Shown: positions 10,994-23,371, counted from the first letter of the stretch. The stretch: 64,000 nucleotides of DNA from Artemia franciscana (GCF_032884065.1 NC_088883.1:32490237-32554236), one strand, 5' to 3'. The notes: generated by a model from the sequence alone, not told the origin. Numbers and translations: made by a program.

Positions 10994-12509
10994 GTGGCTG
11001 AGATCCAAAAAAAAGAAAAGAGCCGTTTTTTTTTCTTAGTCGACAAAAAGTCAGTTGGATTCTCTGGAAATGTCATGGGTGTCCCTAGAGGATCGCTGCA
11101 AGACTATATGAAAAAAGTTGAAAAGCTGAATATTCCTCTACAAAGGCCCGGAGTTTCTTTACACCCTGATACTGCACATGATACATATTTACAGAGAAAC
11201 AAGAAAAAGGACTAAAAGCTTTCTCGAAAACGGTAGCTGATATGCATTTCGACTGCATTACTCCCCTAGAAGCACGTAAATTTGTATAAACTCATGACAT
11301 TATTAAGAGCATAAAAGTACGGGATAACAGGAAATGCAAAGGTAGTGGAGACAGTTAAGGAATTACAGGTAAAAAGTGGTACCTTGGTTTTATAGATCGT
11401 TTTAAATCTCTATCAGTAAAAACGCTGGATGACTGCCTCTCATTATTTGCTTTACTCGCCTCATTTTATCAATCAAGTCAAACTATCCAAACAGTCACAT
11501 GTACATCTGAATTTTGACGACTAGATTATCCGATAAACCATTGAATTGCTTGATCTACCTAAAAACAAAGGTGTTTTACTTTTAACTGTCCCTCGCCACA
11601 TTACTCACAAACTACAGCCTGTAGAGAGGATAGTCATGAAGCACTTTAAGGCCTACTACAACCAGGAAGCCGCAAGTTTTATGACTGCCCATAAATTTAA
11701 AACTATGTCACTGTATAATATTGCTAAGCGGCTGGGGAGAAAATTTTCAAAGGCTTTCACTCCTGAGAATAAAATCAGTGGAATCAGAGCAAGTCGGGTG
11801 TACCCCATCAACGATAATGTCTCCAAGGATTACGAGTTCCTCTCGTTATTTTTCTCAGACGGAATGCCTACCACATCTAGTGAAGCCCTTTACAGTGAGT
11901 TTTTATGCTCAGCACAAGTCCTGTGTGACATTTAGAGTCCTTCTTTAACATAGACCCTGAAACAGACGCAGCACACTTTCTGTCTCTAAACGAGAAGCAA
12001 AGGTCAGCAGATGATTTATTGAAAGATATCGTCCATGCAACCCCTTCCCAAAAGGCTCAACACAAAACATAAACAGGAAAAATAGGAAAAAGTCAGAAGC
12101 ACTCACTGACACCCCTGTGATAGAACGCATTACTGCTGGGATAAAAGCTGTATCTGCTAAGAAAGCCCTAGTCCTGGAAAGGAAGACAGTCAGAGAAGTG
12201 AAAAAACTAAAAGGCATGTTTCTTATAATAAGAGTTTCAGTTATAGTGACCATTCCGACGCAGACGATCCTGTGTACAACTCTTCCAGACTCCAGTATGG
12301 AGGTTACAGACAAGCCCCCTACCAGCAAATTCCAATTTGACACTGAAAAAGTCAAGACTGATGATAACATTCTGGTTGACCTGAAGAGAAAGGGAATCCT
12401 GTTCACTATAGATGAGACGGACAGCGTCTTAAACACCGAAGTTGAAATTAAACTGCAACTACTGACAGGTGGAAGACCAAGACTAGCGGAACGGCTTACT
12501 TTTGTGTAG
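10994..12509 (+). pseudogene. pogo/Tigger-type (DDE_1) transposase pseudogene
   Basis: This is a broken transposase of the CENP-B-related pogo/Tigger group. At 10,994-11,215 a helix-turn-helix-like segment reads VPRGSLQDYMKKVEKLN, matching the 'IPRSTLxDYLKK' signature of psq-type domains. At about 11,377-11,420 WYLGFIDRFKSLS resembles the Trp-containing segment of the second DNA-binding half. At 11,546-11,935 the DDE core C-terminus is clear: LLLTVPRHITHKLQPVERIV, then FKAYYNQEA and KRLGRKFSKAFTPENKISGI before RVYPIN. The C-terminal basic tail (SAKKALVLERKTVREVKKLK) follows at 12,117-12,509. Frameshifts and stops separate the pieces, and the middle of the catalytic domain is missing or unreadable, so it is dead. 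The antisense frame at 11,945-12,436 is a shadow. Confidence 0.85.
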
Positions 12510-14969
12510 ATCAGTCAATTTGTAATTTTAAATTAATACTATTTAATTTCTTTTAAACCTTGCTGAAATTCATTTTGTAGTTTTTTGTACTCACATATTC
12601 TTTCTTAATTTTATTGGCAAAAAAAGGTTTTAATGTTCCCCTGGCCACAGTTTTGTTTCTTTTGTCAGGTGACCAAACATAAGCCAGAGACGGCCGAACC
12701 AGTAATGGCTTGGTCCAGGTTCAGCACTTTTGACCGCTTGGATAGAGAGGCAAACAGGTTGAAAAGTGGAGGAACATTACTAATTGTCTTTTTCAAGGAT
12801 GGTATTGAATGAGTTACCTTTCCTTTGGCATATTCAGCAACTTCTGATTGCTTGGATCAATTCCTGGAGAATTGAAAAAGTCAAAACTGCCGATCGTGGG
12901 CCAGTCTCCTATCTATATATGGGACCAAAAATCAATATTGAATATTGAAACCTAAATATAGATGTCGGAAACGATATTTGGAAATTTCTGTTTATTTTCC
13001 CCTTGACCTTCGCCCATGATGACGAGAGGTATTTTCAGTCATACGGATTGAAAATCTGCATAAAGGGATTTTGTCATGTTTTGTTTTGTTGTAACTGTTG
13101 GTGTGCTTAAATTAATATACATGTGTATGTCATTTATGAAAAGGAATTTGGTATTTTCTTTACATATAACTAAGTTATGTCTTTCTCTTAAACTTAATTC
13201 TCGTTTTCTTAAGGATGTGTTTTCTATTTTTGAAATGAAAGTTTCAAAATATCTGAACAACGAAAACTTTTTTTTGCTGATGATATGATATGCGGATATT
13301 TCATCGCAGGATTGTGTCCTGTTTTGAGGCTCTAAATCTTGATGCATGAAATTGTTTTCAAAATTTGTCGTCTTGATTGGGACTCCTTTCGGCCTGTCTA
13401 CGTCTAATATAATTTTTGAGTCTATGAGAAAAAAATTGAATTTGTTTAAGTCAAGAATCGTTACAGCCAATTTTGTTGAGTTCAGCAAGGGCCCAGATTT
13501 GCGAAAACCAAAACAGTGAAATTATACAAAAACGGATATGATCGTGAAATCTGAATTCTTGGCATTTGTCAAAAGTTGGCATAAAACGTGCGTGAGTCGA
13601 CAAATTGTTGTTTCTTATTAGCTTGAAATTAACTTCGTGTATCCAGCACTTTTCAAAGTTTTGGGAATAACCTAGGTACAAAATAAAATTACTAAATTAC
13701 TAGTTTCAACCTAGACAAAATTTTAAGATCAAAAGGTCATGTAAACTACGCGCGTTTTTTTCCAAAATACAAAAGAAAAGCTGTGTTCTGTTAGCAAAAA
13801 TAAGGATATTGAAGAAAATAAGTGATTTGAGGTGGGGCTAGCCGCAGAATACGCTCCTGAATGATTGGAATCCTCCGAAGATATATCGGGGAACCTTATC
13901 CTCACGAAAATTAGGCTGAAGTAAAGTATATCGACTTTTCTTCAGCAAAGAAAGTTATTGTGCTATGTGAATGTATCTTCGACGAATGAATCTAAGACCC
14001 GAATGGCGTTTGCTTTAAAGCTTCTGTTTCCATCCCTTCGTCCCTCCAGAATAATGTCTATAATTCTATATATAAAAAATTAAAGAAAAAAAACCCACTA
14101 CAATTCATTGAGCAGGTTACTAGATTGTGTGTCCTACATAGTATTTTTGGGTTCAAAATCGAAGGGACCAAGACCATCCCCAGAAAGAAAAAGAATTTTG
14201 CTTCTTCAACCTTAAAATAAATTTCCTCGTTATCACATGGTAAATCTAAATTCTGCAGCAAAAAAAAAAAAAATAATAATAATGAAGAAGAGAAAAAAGG
14301 AAATTCGATTGGACAGCTCGATGTGTTCAGACTTAGTCTCTGATTAATCTTTCCATTGATTATCAGTGTTGTTTCTAAATGAGTCTTGTCGTGGGTATAG
14401 CCCTTTTGGGCTTTTCTGTATCAAATAACTCACTCCGTATATAAGCATGCTTTGGAATATTGTCAATAATGACAATCAGTGTCGACTGCTCAAGTTAATA
14501 CAACTAATATAATTTATAACTGGAGAAAGGAAGACTGATTCGGATTACGAATGATATAAAAAATACATGTTCTATAGTCCAGATCCGAATGAATTGTGGC
14601 CTCATTTCATTTATGCAAAGCCTGTCCCAATTTGGGGTATCTAAACTTGTGGAAGTAATCATGACATGGGCCCTCTATTGTTATTCTATGTGTATTCCGT
14701 TGGTTTTTGGCTGCTTGGCAGTTTTTTTTCATGCTTCTCCTTGATATTCGAAAATCATTGAACGATAAACCCTCATACGAGAGTATATTTGTTCAGCTGT
14801 CAATAAAGAAAGCAGTTTCGTTTATTTTTAGATAATTTCTACAATTAAAACCGTCATACTTCTTTTGGGATTTTTCTTTCCAGATTTCTACAATTGCTTT
14901 CTAACATAGATATTAGTTGTTATTAATCATTGGAATTGTATGTATGTATTGGAATAATGACTCTTCTTT
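12510..14969. other. No secure gene
   Basis: The longest frame (13,039-13,488, minus, 149 codons) is unremarkable. On the plus strand at 13,239-13,300 the words VSKYLNNENFF and, one frame over, FFADDMICG resemble a reverse-transcriptase YADD region, but nothing else of the domain is visible. I do not call it. The rest is AT-rich DNA. Confidence 0.4.
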
Positions 14970-14974
14970 ACTAC

Positions 14975-15135
14975 TAAGATCTGCGCTTCGGCTCTGTCAT
15001 GTGTTGTTACAGCTGAGTTCCAACTCTGGGTCCGTTATTACTAAGCTAAGATTAAACCCAGTGTCCCACTACAGGACAAAAGGACAATTAGTCCAATTTA
15101 CTTCAATTAACCGAGCTTCTCGCATCTATCGTTAC
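14975..15135 (+). repeat. Short dispersed repeat shared with 32,125-32,235
   Basis: The blocks 'ttgttacagctgagttccaa' and 'ctctgggtccgttattactaag', then 'aaacccagtgtcccac', recur with substitutions at 32,125-32,235 ('ttgctgcagctgagttcgaa', 'ctctgagtcccgtgttgccaag'). Both read LLQLSSNS in one frame. The gttcgaactc-like core could derive from a tRNA B box, which would make it a SINE, but no A box could be placed with confidence. Confidence 0.5.
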
Positions 15136-15149
15136 TGCAGAGTGACTTG

Positions 15150-18070
15150 AACTTCGATCCCCCTTCTACAGGGGAAAGTTCCATGGTTAGTCCACAAGAA
15201 AAGATTTGCTAAAACCCGGGGTTCAGGATTAGAATTGTGAATAGCAGTAATATCTGTCTAATAAATCAGTTTTAGTGCCATTTTTGGCACTAAATAAATA
15301 TTTGCCTATCGTAGTCACTTTTTTCTGTTTTGCTCTTCTCTCTTCGGAATGCAAACTAGCTTATTCTTCTTACTCCGCTTTTTCTTCTTTTCAGCATTAT
15401 CTTCTCATTGCATATAACGCTGATAAAGTGCTAGAAAAACTTTTTCTTTCCATTCTTTTTAAACCAAAATTGACAATTTCTTTTCTAGGACTTTATACGA
15501 TTCTGGTTTGGGCGACACCTTATCTCTGTCAGAATCCTATGAATAAGAAATATATAAAAATCGACGATTTTGTGTAGCATTTACGAGGCTATGTACGTCG
15601 TTTCTTTGTTGATGTACATGAACTCTAATCGCCGAAGTGGTCGCTTTGTGGAGCACAATGAAAGTATTTGAAGTGGTAGGGAAAGGATAAAGCTAAGAAC
15701 ATAGAACTGGATTTATCCATTGAAAAAATTTAACTGCTTTTTATTTATGTACTATATAGCGTTTAGTTTTTATCGTCGCCTGCTTTAAATGTGCTATTTG
15801 GCAAGTTTATACTCATTTTTTTTCTTTTTTTACATTTCATCTTTTTTTGCTCTCTTTTTTCGTTTTCCGGGGTTTTTTGATGCAACGCCTTTACAATTCG
15901 AAAGTGTTATACAGGGAATAGACTGGCGTATATTCCCTAAAACAATATTTAGAATTTTGATTTCATTGATGACTATAGTCATACATTAAACTATGTAGCT
16001 CTACATTTTCCCTTAAACAACATAATGACCCCAGTTTAAGAATATAAAATGACTTCAATAGCGCGAATATTTATGCCGAATAATTTTGGGACCATTAAAA
16101 TATAAATAGACAATACAAGTCCGAAAAACATACCCCACCTCCGCAAAAGAAATGGAAAGTGACGTCGCGACAACAAGCATACGAGAAGCAAAGGTCAATG
16201 ACGCTGATCAGCGAGCAAAGAGAGATGAGCCTATATTTATGTAGGCCGAAATCCTTAGCGAGAGAAGGGGAGCAACAATTAGCGCTGCCAGAGACTTTTA
16301 GAAGCATTCTTAAAATAGTACTATTATAGATAGTTGAAGAGTTGGTTATAGCTTCGCCGGCTTTTTGTTGCCCCTCTCCATTTGCTATGCTCGCTACGAC
16401 CGGCAGTGCGAACCTTGCCATGTTCTAAAATATGTTTCTGCAAATAGAATATTAGTCGGAATATTTTTGTAAAAATCGTTCGTTTTTGCTTTCAAGTGGA
16501 TACTCTTTTATTTATCATCCAAGTGTTTAATACGGAGTGTTATTCTTTAAGGTGTAGTAGTAGACCACTAATTGTTTATCTTGAAGTTAACTAGTTATTC
16601 CCTTTTTGTACAAATATTGCTTTATTCCGGTTTTATTTTGTGCATACTTGTTTTTTCGGTAAGAAAAAAGGTGCATACAAAAAAAAATTTTTGTTTTTGT
16701 AATAGAAACTCGTGGTACAAAATTTTTTTGTTATTTAGTCCTTCCGCATAGTTTACGTAATGTACAGGAACGCGATTCGGTAAGAGTAATGGTGGCGAGG
16801 GGGGTGTCACTCTTCAACCCCGATAGTTTGAAACGCTGTTAGACAACTACTAAAAAGGAGGAATTTCAAGAAAGTTGTGTAAACAAGGATTATTTTTAGA
16901 CTTGATCTTACAATGGAAAATACTTCGCTTCCCTGAAAGAAACCGGAATTTGTGTCACTTGTTCAGTGTTATTTTCAATTTTGTAAATTTGTTATTAGTG
17001 TATTTACCTTATGTACATGACTAGATATCTATTCTTCTCGAGGAGTATATAAAACCATAGTCTACTGTGGTGCGTAATTTGTAAAAAAGAAAAATAGCTG
17101 GCTATGAAAACGACGTACAATCTATACAAATTTACTTTTTTGATATCTAAAATAAACTTTTTAACTTTGAAAATTGAACTTCCCTAGGGAAAATGTTCAA
17201 TATTTAATTTGAATTTTCAACACAACTTAAATACTTTTTAAGGCATCAGACTCGTATGGCTCTGATAGTATCCAATGGTTAGAACGTAATACTACATGTA
17301 AATGTGGTGTGTAAAAATAGATTATGCCTGTTTCAACTTTTATTACATTTTTGGAATTAAAGAACCCGTTTTATTTGTTCTAATCTTCAAAAATGAAAGA
17401 TTGTACTCTTCTGTTGTTTTGTTTGAAGTATACATCAGACGTGACCTAGGGTGCGATTCCTGCTGCCGCAGGATCGACGCAAGGACTTGTATAGTCGAAA
17501 AGCGACCTTAATCAACGAATATATTGCATGTATCGTTTTCTGATTTGCCAGTTGATAATTATTTTGTTTATTTGGTGTTACCTGGAAAGTTTATTTTAGA
17601 ATCTATTTGTCTGTAAACCAAAGAAAAGCACAAAAAGAAAAGAAAAAATCGCATAGGCCTAGTGTTTTCTTAGTATTCCGAATTGTATGTCTTTCTGTTG
17701 TTTTTTTTTTCTTATATCTATGACCTGTTAATCGAAATCTCTTTCCCTCCTTTCTTTCTAGTAGTCATTATTTCCTTTTGTAATGTTAGCTTATAGGCAA
17801 AAAATAAAAAGAACGTCTTGTGGTCTTTGGTTTCTAATTTAAAGCAGATCAGTATATTCATTTTCATTTATGTAGCGATATTTGATGACCATGTCTTAGT
17901 TGTGGGATGCCCTGCAACGTAGTAACGAACTCAGTCCAGCTTATAGTAAAAATTTATAAACGTGTTTTAAAAAAAAAAACTATCAAATGAAGAATCTCCA
18001 TTTAAGGCTGAATCAGGAATGGTAATGATTGTTTCGATTAATGTTCATGGTAAAAGTTTATTGCGAAAAT
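15150..18070. other. No secure gene
   Basis: Frames at 15,275-15,577 (plus, 100 codons, hydrophobic N-terminus), 15,789-15,989 (plus) and 16,095-16,421 (minus) have no recognisable family or splice framework. At 17,271 'tagtatccaatggttagaac' resembles a tRNA A box, but the possible B box (ggtgcgattcctg, 17,450) is 180 bp away, so no tRNA is called. Confidence 0.4.
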
Positions 18071-18084
18071 AAAATTACTGTAAT

Positions 18085-18290
18085 TTCGAAGAATAGCCTG
18101 AAATCCCCCCAAAGTGGTGTCGCATCGAAATGTGAACTTCACCATTAGAATCTCAATAGCCGAAAACCAATACTACAGTCTTCGATCCTGAATAGCGAGG
18201 AAAATTACTGTTTTGATGGGAATCAGTCTCTTCTTTTTATTCTCCTTTTTTTCTGTCGTCGCTAGTGGGGCACTGATGCATCATGAAAAG
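18085..18290 (+). repeat. Dispersed repeat family C, copy 1
   Basis: The ordered blocks 'aaatccccccaaagtggtgt', 'cgcatcgaaatgtgaact', 'ccattagaatctcaatagcc' and the right end 'gtcgctagtggggcactga' match the copy at 22,870-23,195, which has 'gcagctagcggggcactgga' at the same relative place. A third, partial copy is at 25,395-25,465. There is no coding capacity. Confidence 0.7.
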
Positions 18291-18623
18291 ATGTTTATAC
18301 TCTATTATGTAGTCACGTGTAATCAACGCTTATAGAGAATATCTTAATGGATAGGAAAGACTTCAAAGTAAAATAGAATGTTAAATAGAATAGTTAATGT
18401 TTAAAACAATTGGAGCGACTGTAGAAACCATCTTCAGCAAGTTTTAAGTTACTCACGATATTCCTTATTAAAAATATATTTTCTGTTTTACTTTTTCTTA
18501 ACTCTTCTCGCGAACGTTTTAGATATAAGAAGACGGTTAAAATATAGCTATACACTTATTTTCAAACATGTATGAAATGATGCTATAAGATGCGAGTTGG
18601 GTTTCTTAATAACCGTAAATACT

Positions 18624-19110
18624 ACCTATAAAAAGACATAGCATTTATAGTTTTGATAAATTTTCGGCAAATTTTGACTACAAGGCTCCCGAATGATTGA
18701 CCATCTGTTAATACAAGACAACAGACCTATAAAAAGACATAGCGTTTGTAGTTTTGATAAACTTTCGGCAAGTTTTAACTACAAGGCTCTCGGTTGATTG
18801 ACCATTTGTTAATACAAGACAAAAGATCTATAAAAAGACATAGCGTTTGTAGTTTTGATAAACTTTCGGCAAGTTTTAACTACAAGGCTCTCGATTGATT
18901 GACCATTTGTTAATACAAGACAAAAGACCTATAAAAAGACACAGCGTTTGTAGTTTTGATAAACTGACAAGTTTTGACTATAAAACTCTCGATTGATTGA
19001 CCATTTGTTAATACAAGACAAAAAAAAACCTATAAAAAGACACAGCGTTTATAGTTTTGATAAAGTTTTGACTATAAAACTCTCGATTGATTGACCATTT
19101 GTTAATGCAA
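18624..19110 (+). repeat. Tandem array, ~102-bp unit, five copies
   Basis: Units start with cctataaaaagacatagc at about 18,625, 18,726, 18,827, 18,928 and 19,030. Each continues 'gtttgtagttttgataaac', 'aagttttaactacaaggctc', 'gattgattgaccatttg' and 'ttaatacaagac'. The last two units carry deletions in the middle. Each unit contains an internal inverted repeat (TTGTAGTT ... AACTACAA), so single strands could fold. The array is not in any gene I can support. Confidence 0.92.
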
Positions 19111-20040
19111 GATAACACGGTTTATATATATGATTTATTAATGCAAGACTAAACTTGGATTTAAGAATCTGTAATAAGCTTTCTGTTTTTGATGTTCTAA
19201 TTTCTGCATTAAAAGCTCAAACATACTATGTCATTCTCTCTTTCATTAATGTTATCATTTTATGACATAAAACATTTAAGATGTAATGTAAAATCCCAAT
19301 CTAAATGGTAAATCTGCTGTTCTGGTGATGATTCAGATTATGCAAGTTGTTTTCCACTGACAATCAAGATTGTAAGTTAATAATCTAGATTGTGAATTCA
19401 AGAACTATACCCAAAAGGAAGATTGCGGATTTGGATTGTTGAATCTACCGAGTCATGAGTTGAGTTTATAATTCCACAAATTACCGTCAATCTTGTTTTA
19501 AAAGACCGGTTTGTCAGTGGTAAACGCCTCAGGTCTCAAAAGGAGAGCTAAGCAGAGATCTGTTCTTGATACCTTAGTGACGTTCACCCCATAATTCTTG
19601 AATTTCACGTCATTTTCTATTCTATCGCATTTTTTTGTCCTTGAACCATGAAATGGATTCGATTAAAAATATTTTTACCCTTTGGACCCACCGTCAGTCT
19701 ATTCATACTCGAAAACCACGATTTTCTAAGGTTGTTCTTTCGGACATTTAGGAATTATAAAGTTTTTAGGGCTTAAAACATTTTCTTCATTGTTGCTAAG
19801 TTAACCGTGAAAATAAATAAGCGGAACTAAATAGGCAAAATTAACAACACTTTTCGTCCGTAACATTAGCAATATGTTGATTCCCAAAGACAACTACGCA
19901 TTCAAGGAAAGTAGCACCTTCGTAAGCTATTGGGTGACAAATGCTTTTGGCTTATTTTTTGCAGATTTTTGATCTACATTTCCTTTTGCTTATAATTTGG
20001 TGCCAGCTGCTACTAATTACATACGGAGATCTTTTTCATT
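19111..20040. other. No gene recognised
   Basis: AT-rich intergenic DNA. Nothing identified beyond simple sequence and the flank of the family-A element that follows. Confidence 0.5.
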
Positions 20041-21428
20041 AACAAGAGCTAAGAGCTCATATGGCACTTGTGAAGAGGCAAGAAGAGCCAAGAGCTCATA
20101 TGGTTTGAGCTCTAACAAAATTCTAAGAATCAATAGATTGATTTAAAAGAAAAATCAGAGGCTTAATGCCGGTCAGGATTTAAAATAAGAGCTCTGATTC
20201 ACTATGTCCTTCTAAATATCAAAATTCATTAAGATCCGATCACCCACTCGTAAGTTATAAATACCTCATTTTTTCTCTCCCTTTAGCCCCCAGATGGTCG
20301 AATCTGGGGAAACGACTTTATCAAGTCAATTTGTCCAGCTCCCTGACACGCCTACCAATTTTCATCGTCCTATCGCGTCCAGAAGCACCAAACTCGCCAA
20401 ATCACTGAACCCCTCCCCCAAAGAGAGCGAATCCAGTGGAGTTACGTCAATCACGTATCAAGGACATTTGCTTATTCTATCCACCAAGCTTCATCCCGAT
20501 TCCTCCTCTCCAAGTGTTTTCCAAGATTTCTCCCTCTAACTCCCTCCAATGTCAAAAGATCTGGTCGGGATTTGACATAAGAGCTCTGAGACATGAATTC
20601 CTTCTAAATATCAAATTTCATTAAGATCCGATCACCTATTCAACTCCCCCCAATGTCACAGGATCTGGTCGGAATTTAAAATTAGAGCTTTAAAGCACAA
20701 AATCCTTCTAAATATCAAATTTCATTAAGATCTGGTCACCCTTTCGTAAGTTACAAATACCTCATTTTTCCAAATTACCCCCCCCCCAAACTCCAACAAA
20801 GAGAGCAGATCCGGTTATGTCAGTCACGTATCTTAGACAGGTTTTTGTTCTTCCCATCCAGTTTCATCCTGATCTTTCCGCTTTAAGTATTTTCTAAGAT
20901 TTCCGGTCCCCCCCCCCCAATGACGCTGGATCCGGTTGAGATTTAAAATAAGAGATCTGAGTTACGAGGTCCTTCTAAATATGAAGTTTCATGAAGATCC
21001 GATCACTCCTTCGTAAGTTAAAAATACGTCATTTTTTTCTAATTTTTCAGAATTAACCCCCCCCCCCCCAATAGAGAGGATCCGTTCCAATTATGTAAAT
21101 CACGTATCTAAGACTTCTGCTTATTTTTCCCACCAAGTTTCATCCCGATCCCTCCAATCTAAGCGTTTTCCATGATTTTAGGTTCCCCATCCCCCAATGT
21201 CACCAGATCCGGTCGGGATTTAAATTAAGAGCTTTGAGACACGATATTCTTCTAAATATCAAATTTCATTGAGATCCGATCACCTGTTCGTAAGTTAAAA
21301 ATACCTCATTTTTTCTAATTTTTCCTGGCTTACCTGGAAGTGCCTAAAGTAGCAAAACCGAGACCAACAGATCGACAGAATTTGCGATTGCTATATGTTA
21401 AGTTGGTTAATACCAAGTGCCATAAAAA
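20041..21428 (+). mobile_element. Repeat family A element, copy 1 (1.4 kb, non-autonomous)
   Basis: The left end is aacaagagctaagagctcat followed by a second GAGCTCATATGG motif. The right end is a tgctatatg block and a (here degraded) hairpin, ending gccataaaaa. A subterminal inverted repeat TATGGCACTTG lies at 20,060-20,070, and its exact complement lies at 21,414-21,424. The interior is a degenerate tandem array. Recurrent blocks are 'gatccggtcgggatttaaaa', 'ccttctaaatatcaaatttc', 'attaagatccgatcacc', 'gtaagttaaaaatacctca', then C-runs of 8-10 and 'ttatgtcaatcacgtatc', 'accaagtttcatcccgat'. There is no ORF, so it must be mobilised in trans. Subterminal inverted repeats with an internal minisatellite and a 3' hairpin recall Helentron/DINE-1 type elements, but the ends do not show a canonical CTRR, so class assignment is open. 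Confidence 0.8.
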
Positions 21429-21937
21429 CAGTATTCACGGTTTCTCCTAACTTTTAAAGATATATGAGGTAGGGAAAGTTTCCGCTTAGGTTTTTTAAAC
21501 TACCCTTGGTATTTAATGAAACTTAGTTTGATTAAATATTCGGTTGCTGTAAACTAGATTTTGTTCTTTGTTGAGAACTGATTTAAAACCTCGTTGAACC
21601 TTATTAATCACCTCTTTCTTGTACATGTATAACGATCTTATTACGTCATTCTGTGTAATATTTGCTAGAAGCAAACATAAAAAATGTGTTACTTCATCCT
21701 ATATATAAAGATGCAGTTTTGTCAAAATTGTATTTATTTTGACAATGCGTTTCTAATGCTTACAAAATATAATAGATATAGCAATTTCCTTTAAGATGAG
21801 CCCTTAAACATGTTTCTGTGACATTTCAGCACTTTACTAGCGAAGAGAAAAAAAACAAGAATGAAGAAAAGGAGACATGACTGCTTTCCATGCGAAAATT
21901 TTATTTTCCTTTTTAGTCAAGATGAAGGACTGCAATT

Positions 21938-22590
21938 TTGCTGAATGGGTTTTTCAGCTCTGCTGACTCAATTGGTGCTGTTTTCATTTCTATAGAACAT
22001 CTTTTTTTTAGGGGTTTCAGGCAACTTTTTGGAATTCCCTTAAATTGGTTTTCAGAACGAGCTTTTATCAAGCTCGTTATGTACGAGGATAAGACTGCTG
22101 CGGTTAAGATAGAAAATGAGGTTAGTAGCTGGTTTCGTATTAAATCAGGTGTTAAGCAGGGCTTAAATGGATTTATATGGACGACCCGAAAAACGGAGGA
22201 AGATTTACTAGATGTTTATCAGAGACCTGCGGATTGTTATTGGTACTTGACTGACTGACATATTTCATACAGTAGGCTGTACGAAAAGGGTGGTTGAATC
22301 CTGCCTTTTAGAGCTACAATGAGAGAAAGGTTGAGACGGCTAGGGCACGTTCTGCGGATGAAGGATGGCAGATTGTCTTTTCGGTCAACCGTCTAGGGCT
22401 AAACGGAAAGCAGGTCATCCGCGGTTGGGATGGGAAAATGTCGTAAGAATGATTTAAGGAAAATGGAAACTTCTTGGGAGGGTATAAAGAGGGAGGTTTT
22501 GAGTAGATTTGGATGGGGGAGGAGCGTGCGAAGCTGTGTTGGCGACAGGCGGCTTGGTGCTGCGGTGAGTTGTTAGTAGTACTAGTAGTA
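21938..22590 (+). pseudogene. Non-LTR retrotransposon relic (RT fragment and 3' end)
   Basis: One frame (21,938-22,258) reads ERAFIKLVMYEDKTAAVKIE then [13 protein letters not shown], the palm region just before the catalytic YADD. It then jumps by deletion to RKTEEDLLDVYQR near the C-terminus. Downstream, in broken frames, comes RERLRRLGHVLRMKDGRLSF and, further on, METSWEGIKREVLSRFGWGR and the terminal RRLGAAVSC-like tail. The element ends in a (TAG)n tail, 'tagtagtactagtagtagg'. It belongs to the same LINE family as the minus-strand element at 27,980-30,575. It is inactive: the YADD block is deleted and stops are present. Confidence 0.88.
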
Positions 22591-22659
22591 GGTTTTGAAA
22601 AGTCGCTTCTCTGGGGCGGGATGCCATATTTAAGTTACCCTGCTGCCTTATTTCCTGTG

Positions 22660-23195
22660 GTTCTGTCTTTAATAAATTCCAGCTAAGAGAAAGCAGAAGG
22701 CTTTTTCACATGTGTCATATATGCGTACAAGATAAAGTACGATGTGGCATCTATGTATAAAAAATACCTCACCTTGAACGGGTGACTTTCGTAAAAGCAA
22801 TAGCGCTAAAATTAGTTAGAATTTTTGAAAAAAGTGCATTTTTGTAAGCACTATCATTATTGCAAACCTGGCTCGTTCTTCACTAGGTTCTTGCTAAGAA
22901 AAAGCCGAAGACTTTTTAGGTGATCGTGGTTGCATTTTCTAGTAAAAGACGCACACAGCCCATAGTAACCTAAAAAATAGCTTCAAACTCCTAAAAATGG
23001 CGTAGGATCGAAACGAAACAGTACCATTGGAATCATCTTAGCCGAAAACTTTATACATAGAATCTACAGTCCCTTGGCCAGAACATCAAGGAAAGTCCCT
23101 TGGATTGAACAACAAGGAAACTCACTTGTTTTGCAGGTGAAGTTTTGTTTTTGCTTTTTCCTTCTCCGCAGCTAGCGGGGCACTGGAACATCATA
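22660..23195 (+). repeat. Dispersed repeat family C, copy 2, with duplicated head
   Basis: The 'ctaagagaaagcagaaggc' block at 22,683-22,701 and its relative 'ctaagaaaaagccgaagac' at 22,893-22,911 are duplicated heads. The body and right end at 22,970-23,195 match 18,085-18,290: 'tcctaaaaatggcgtaggat', 'ccattggaatcatcttagcc', 'ctagcggggcactgga'. The head recurs at 25,420-25,455. The family looks like a short interspersed element of unknown origin. Confidence 0.65.
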
Positions 23196-23371
23196 GAGAA
23201 CTGTTTAAGGGTTAATTAGATTGCTCCATCTAGTGCCTTTTTTAATTAGCAAACTATGATATTTAACATAAAATCACCTTTGACAAAAACTGCATTTTCG
23301 CATACAAGATGATGAATGACGCTATAACTGTAGGTTACCATAAATGATATGAAAAATATAAGATACTAGCT

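Noticed and set aside
11945-12436. 163-codon minus frame
   Set aside because: Antisense to the Tigger transposase tail; no family resemblance.
13239-13300. Possible reverse-transcriptase FADD box on the plus strand
   Set aside because: Only two short words in different frames; no upstream palm motifs or downstream thumb, so it was not called.
13039-13488. 149-codon minus frame
   Set aside because: No domain, no splice framework, AT-rich residue composition (Asn, Ile, Lys, Phe) as in chance frames.
16095-16421. 108-codon minus frame with Cys-rich end
   Set aside because: No homologous family recognised and no splice signals; considered chance.
17271-17470. A-box-like and B-box-like motifs suggesting a tRNA
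   Set aside because: The boxes are about 180 bp apart and there is no acceptor stem; a split or intron-bearing tRNA is unlikely.
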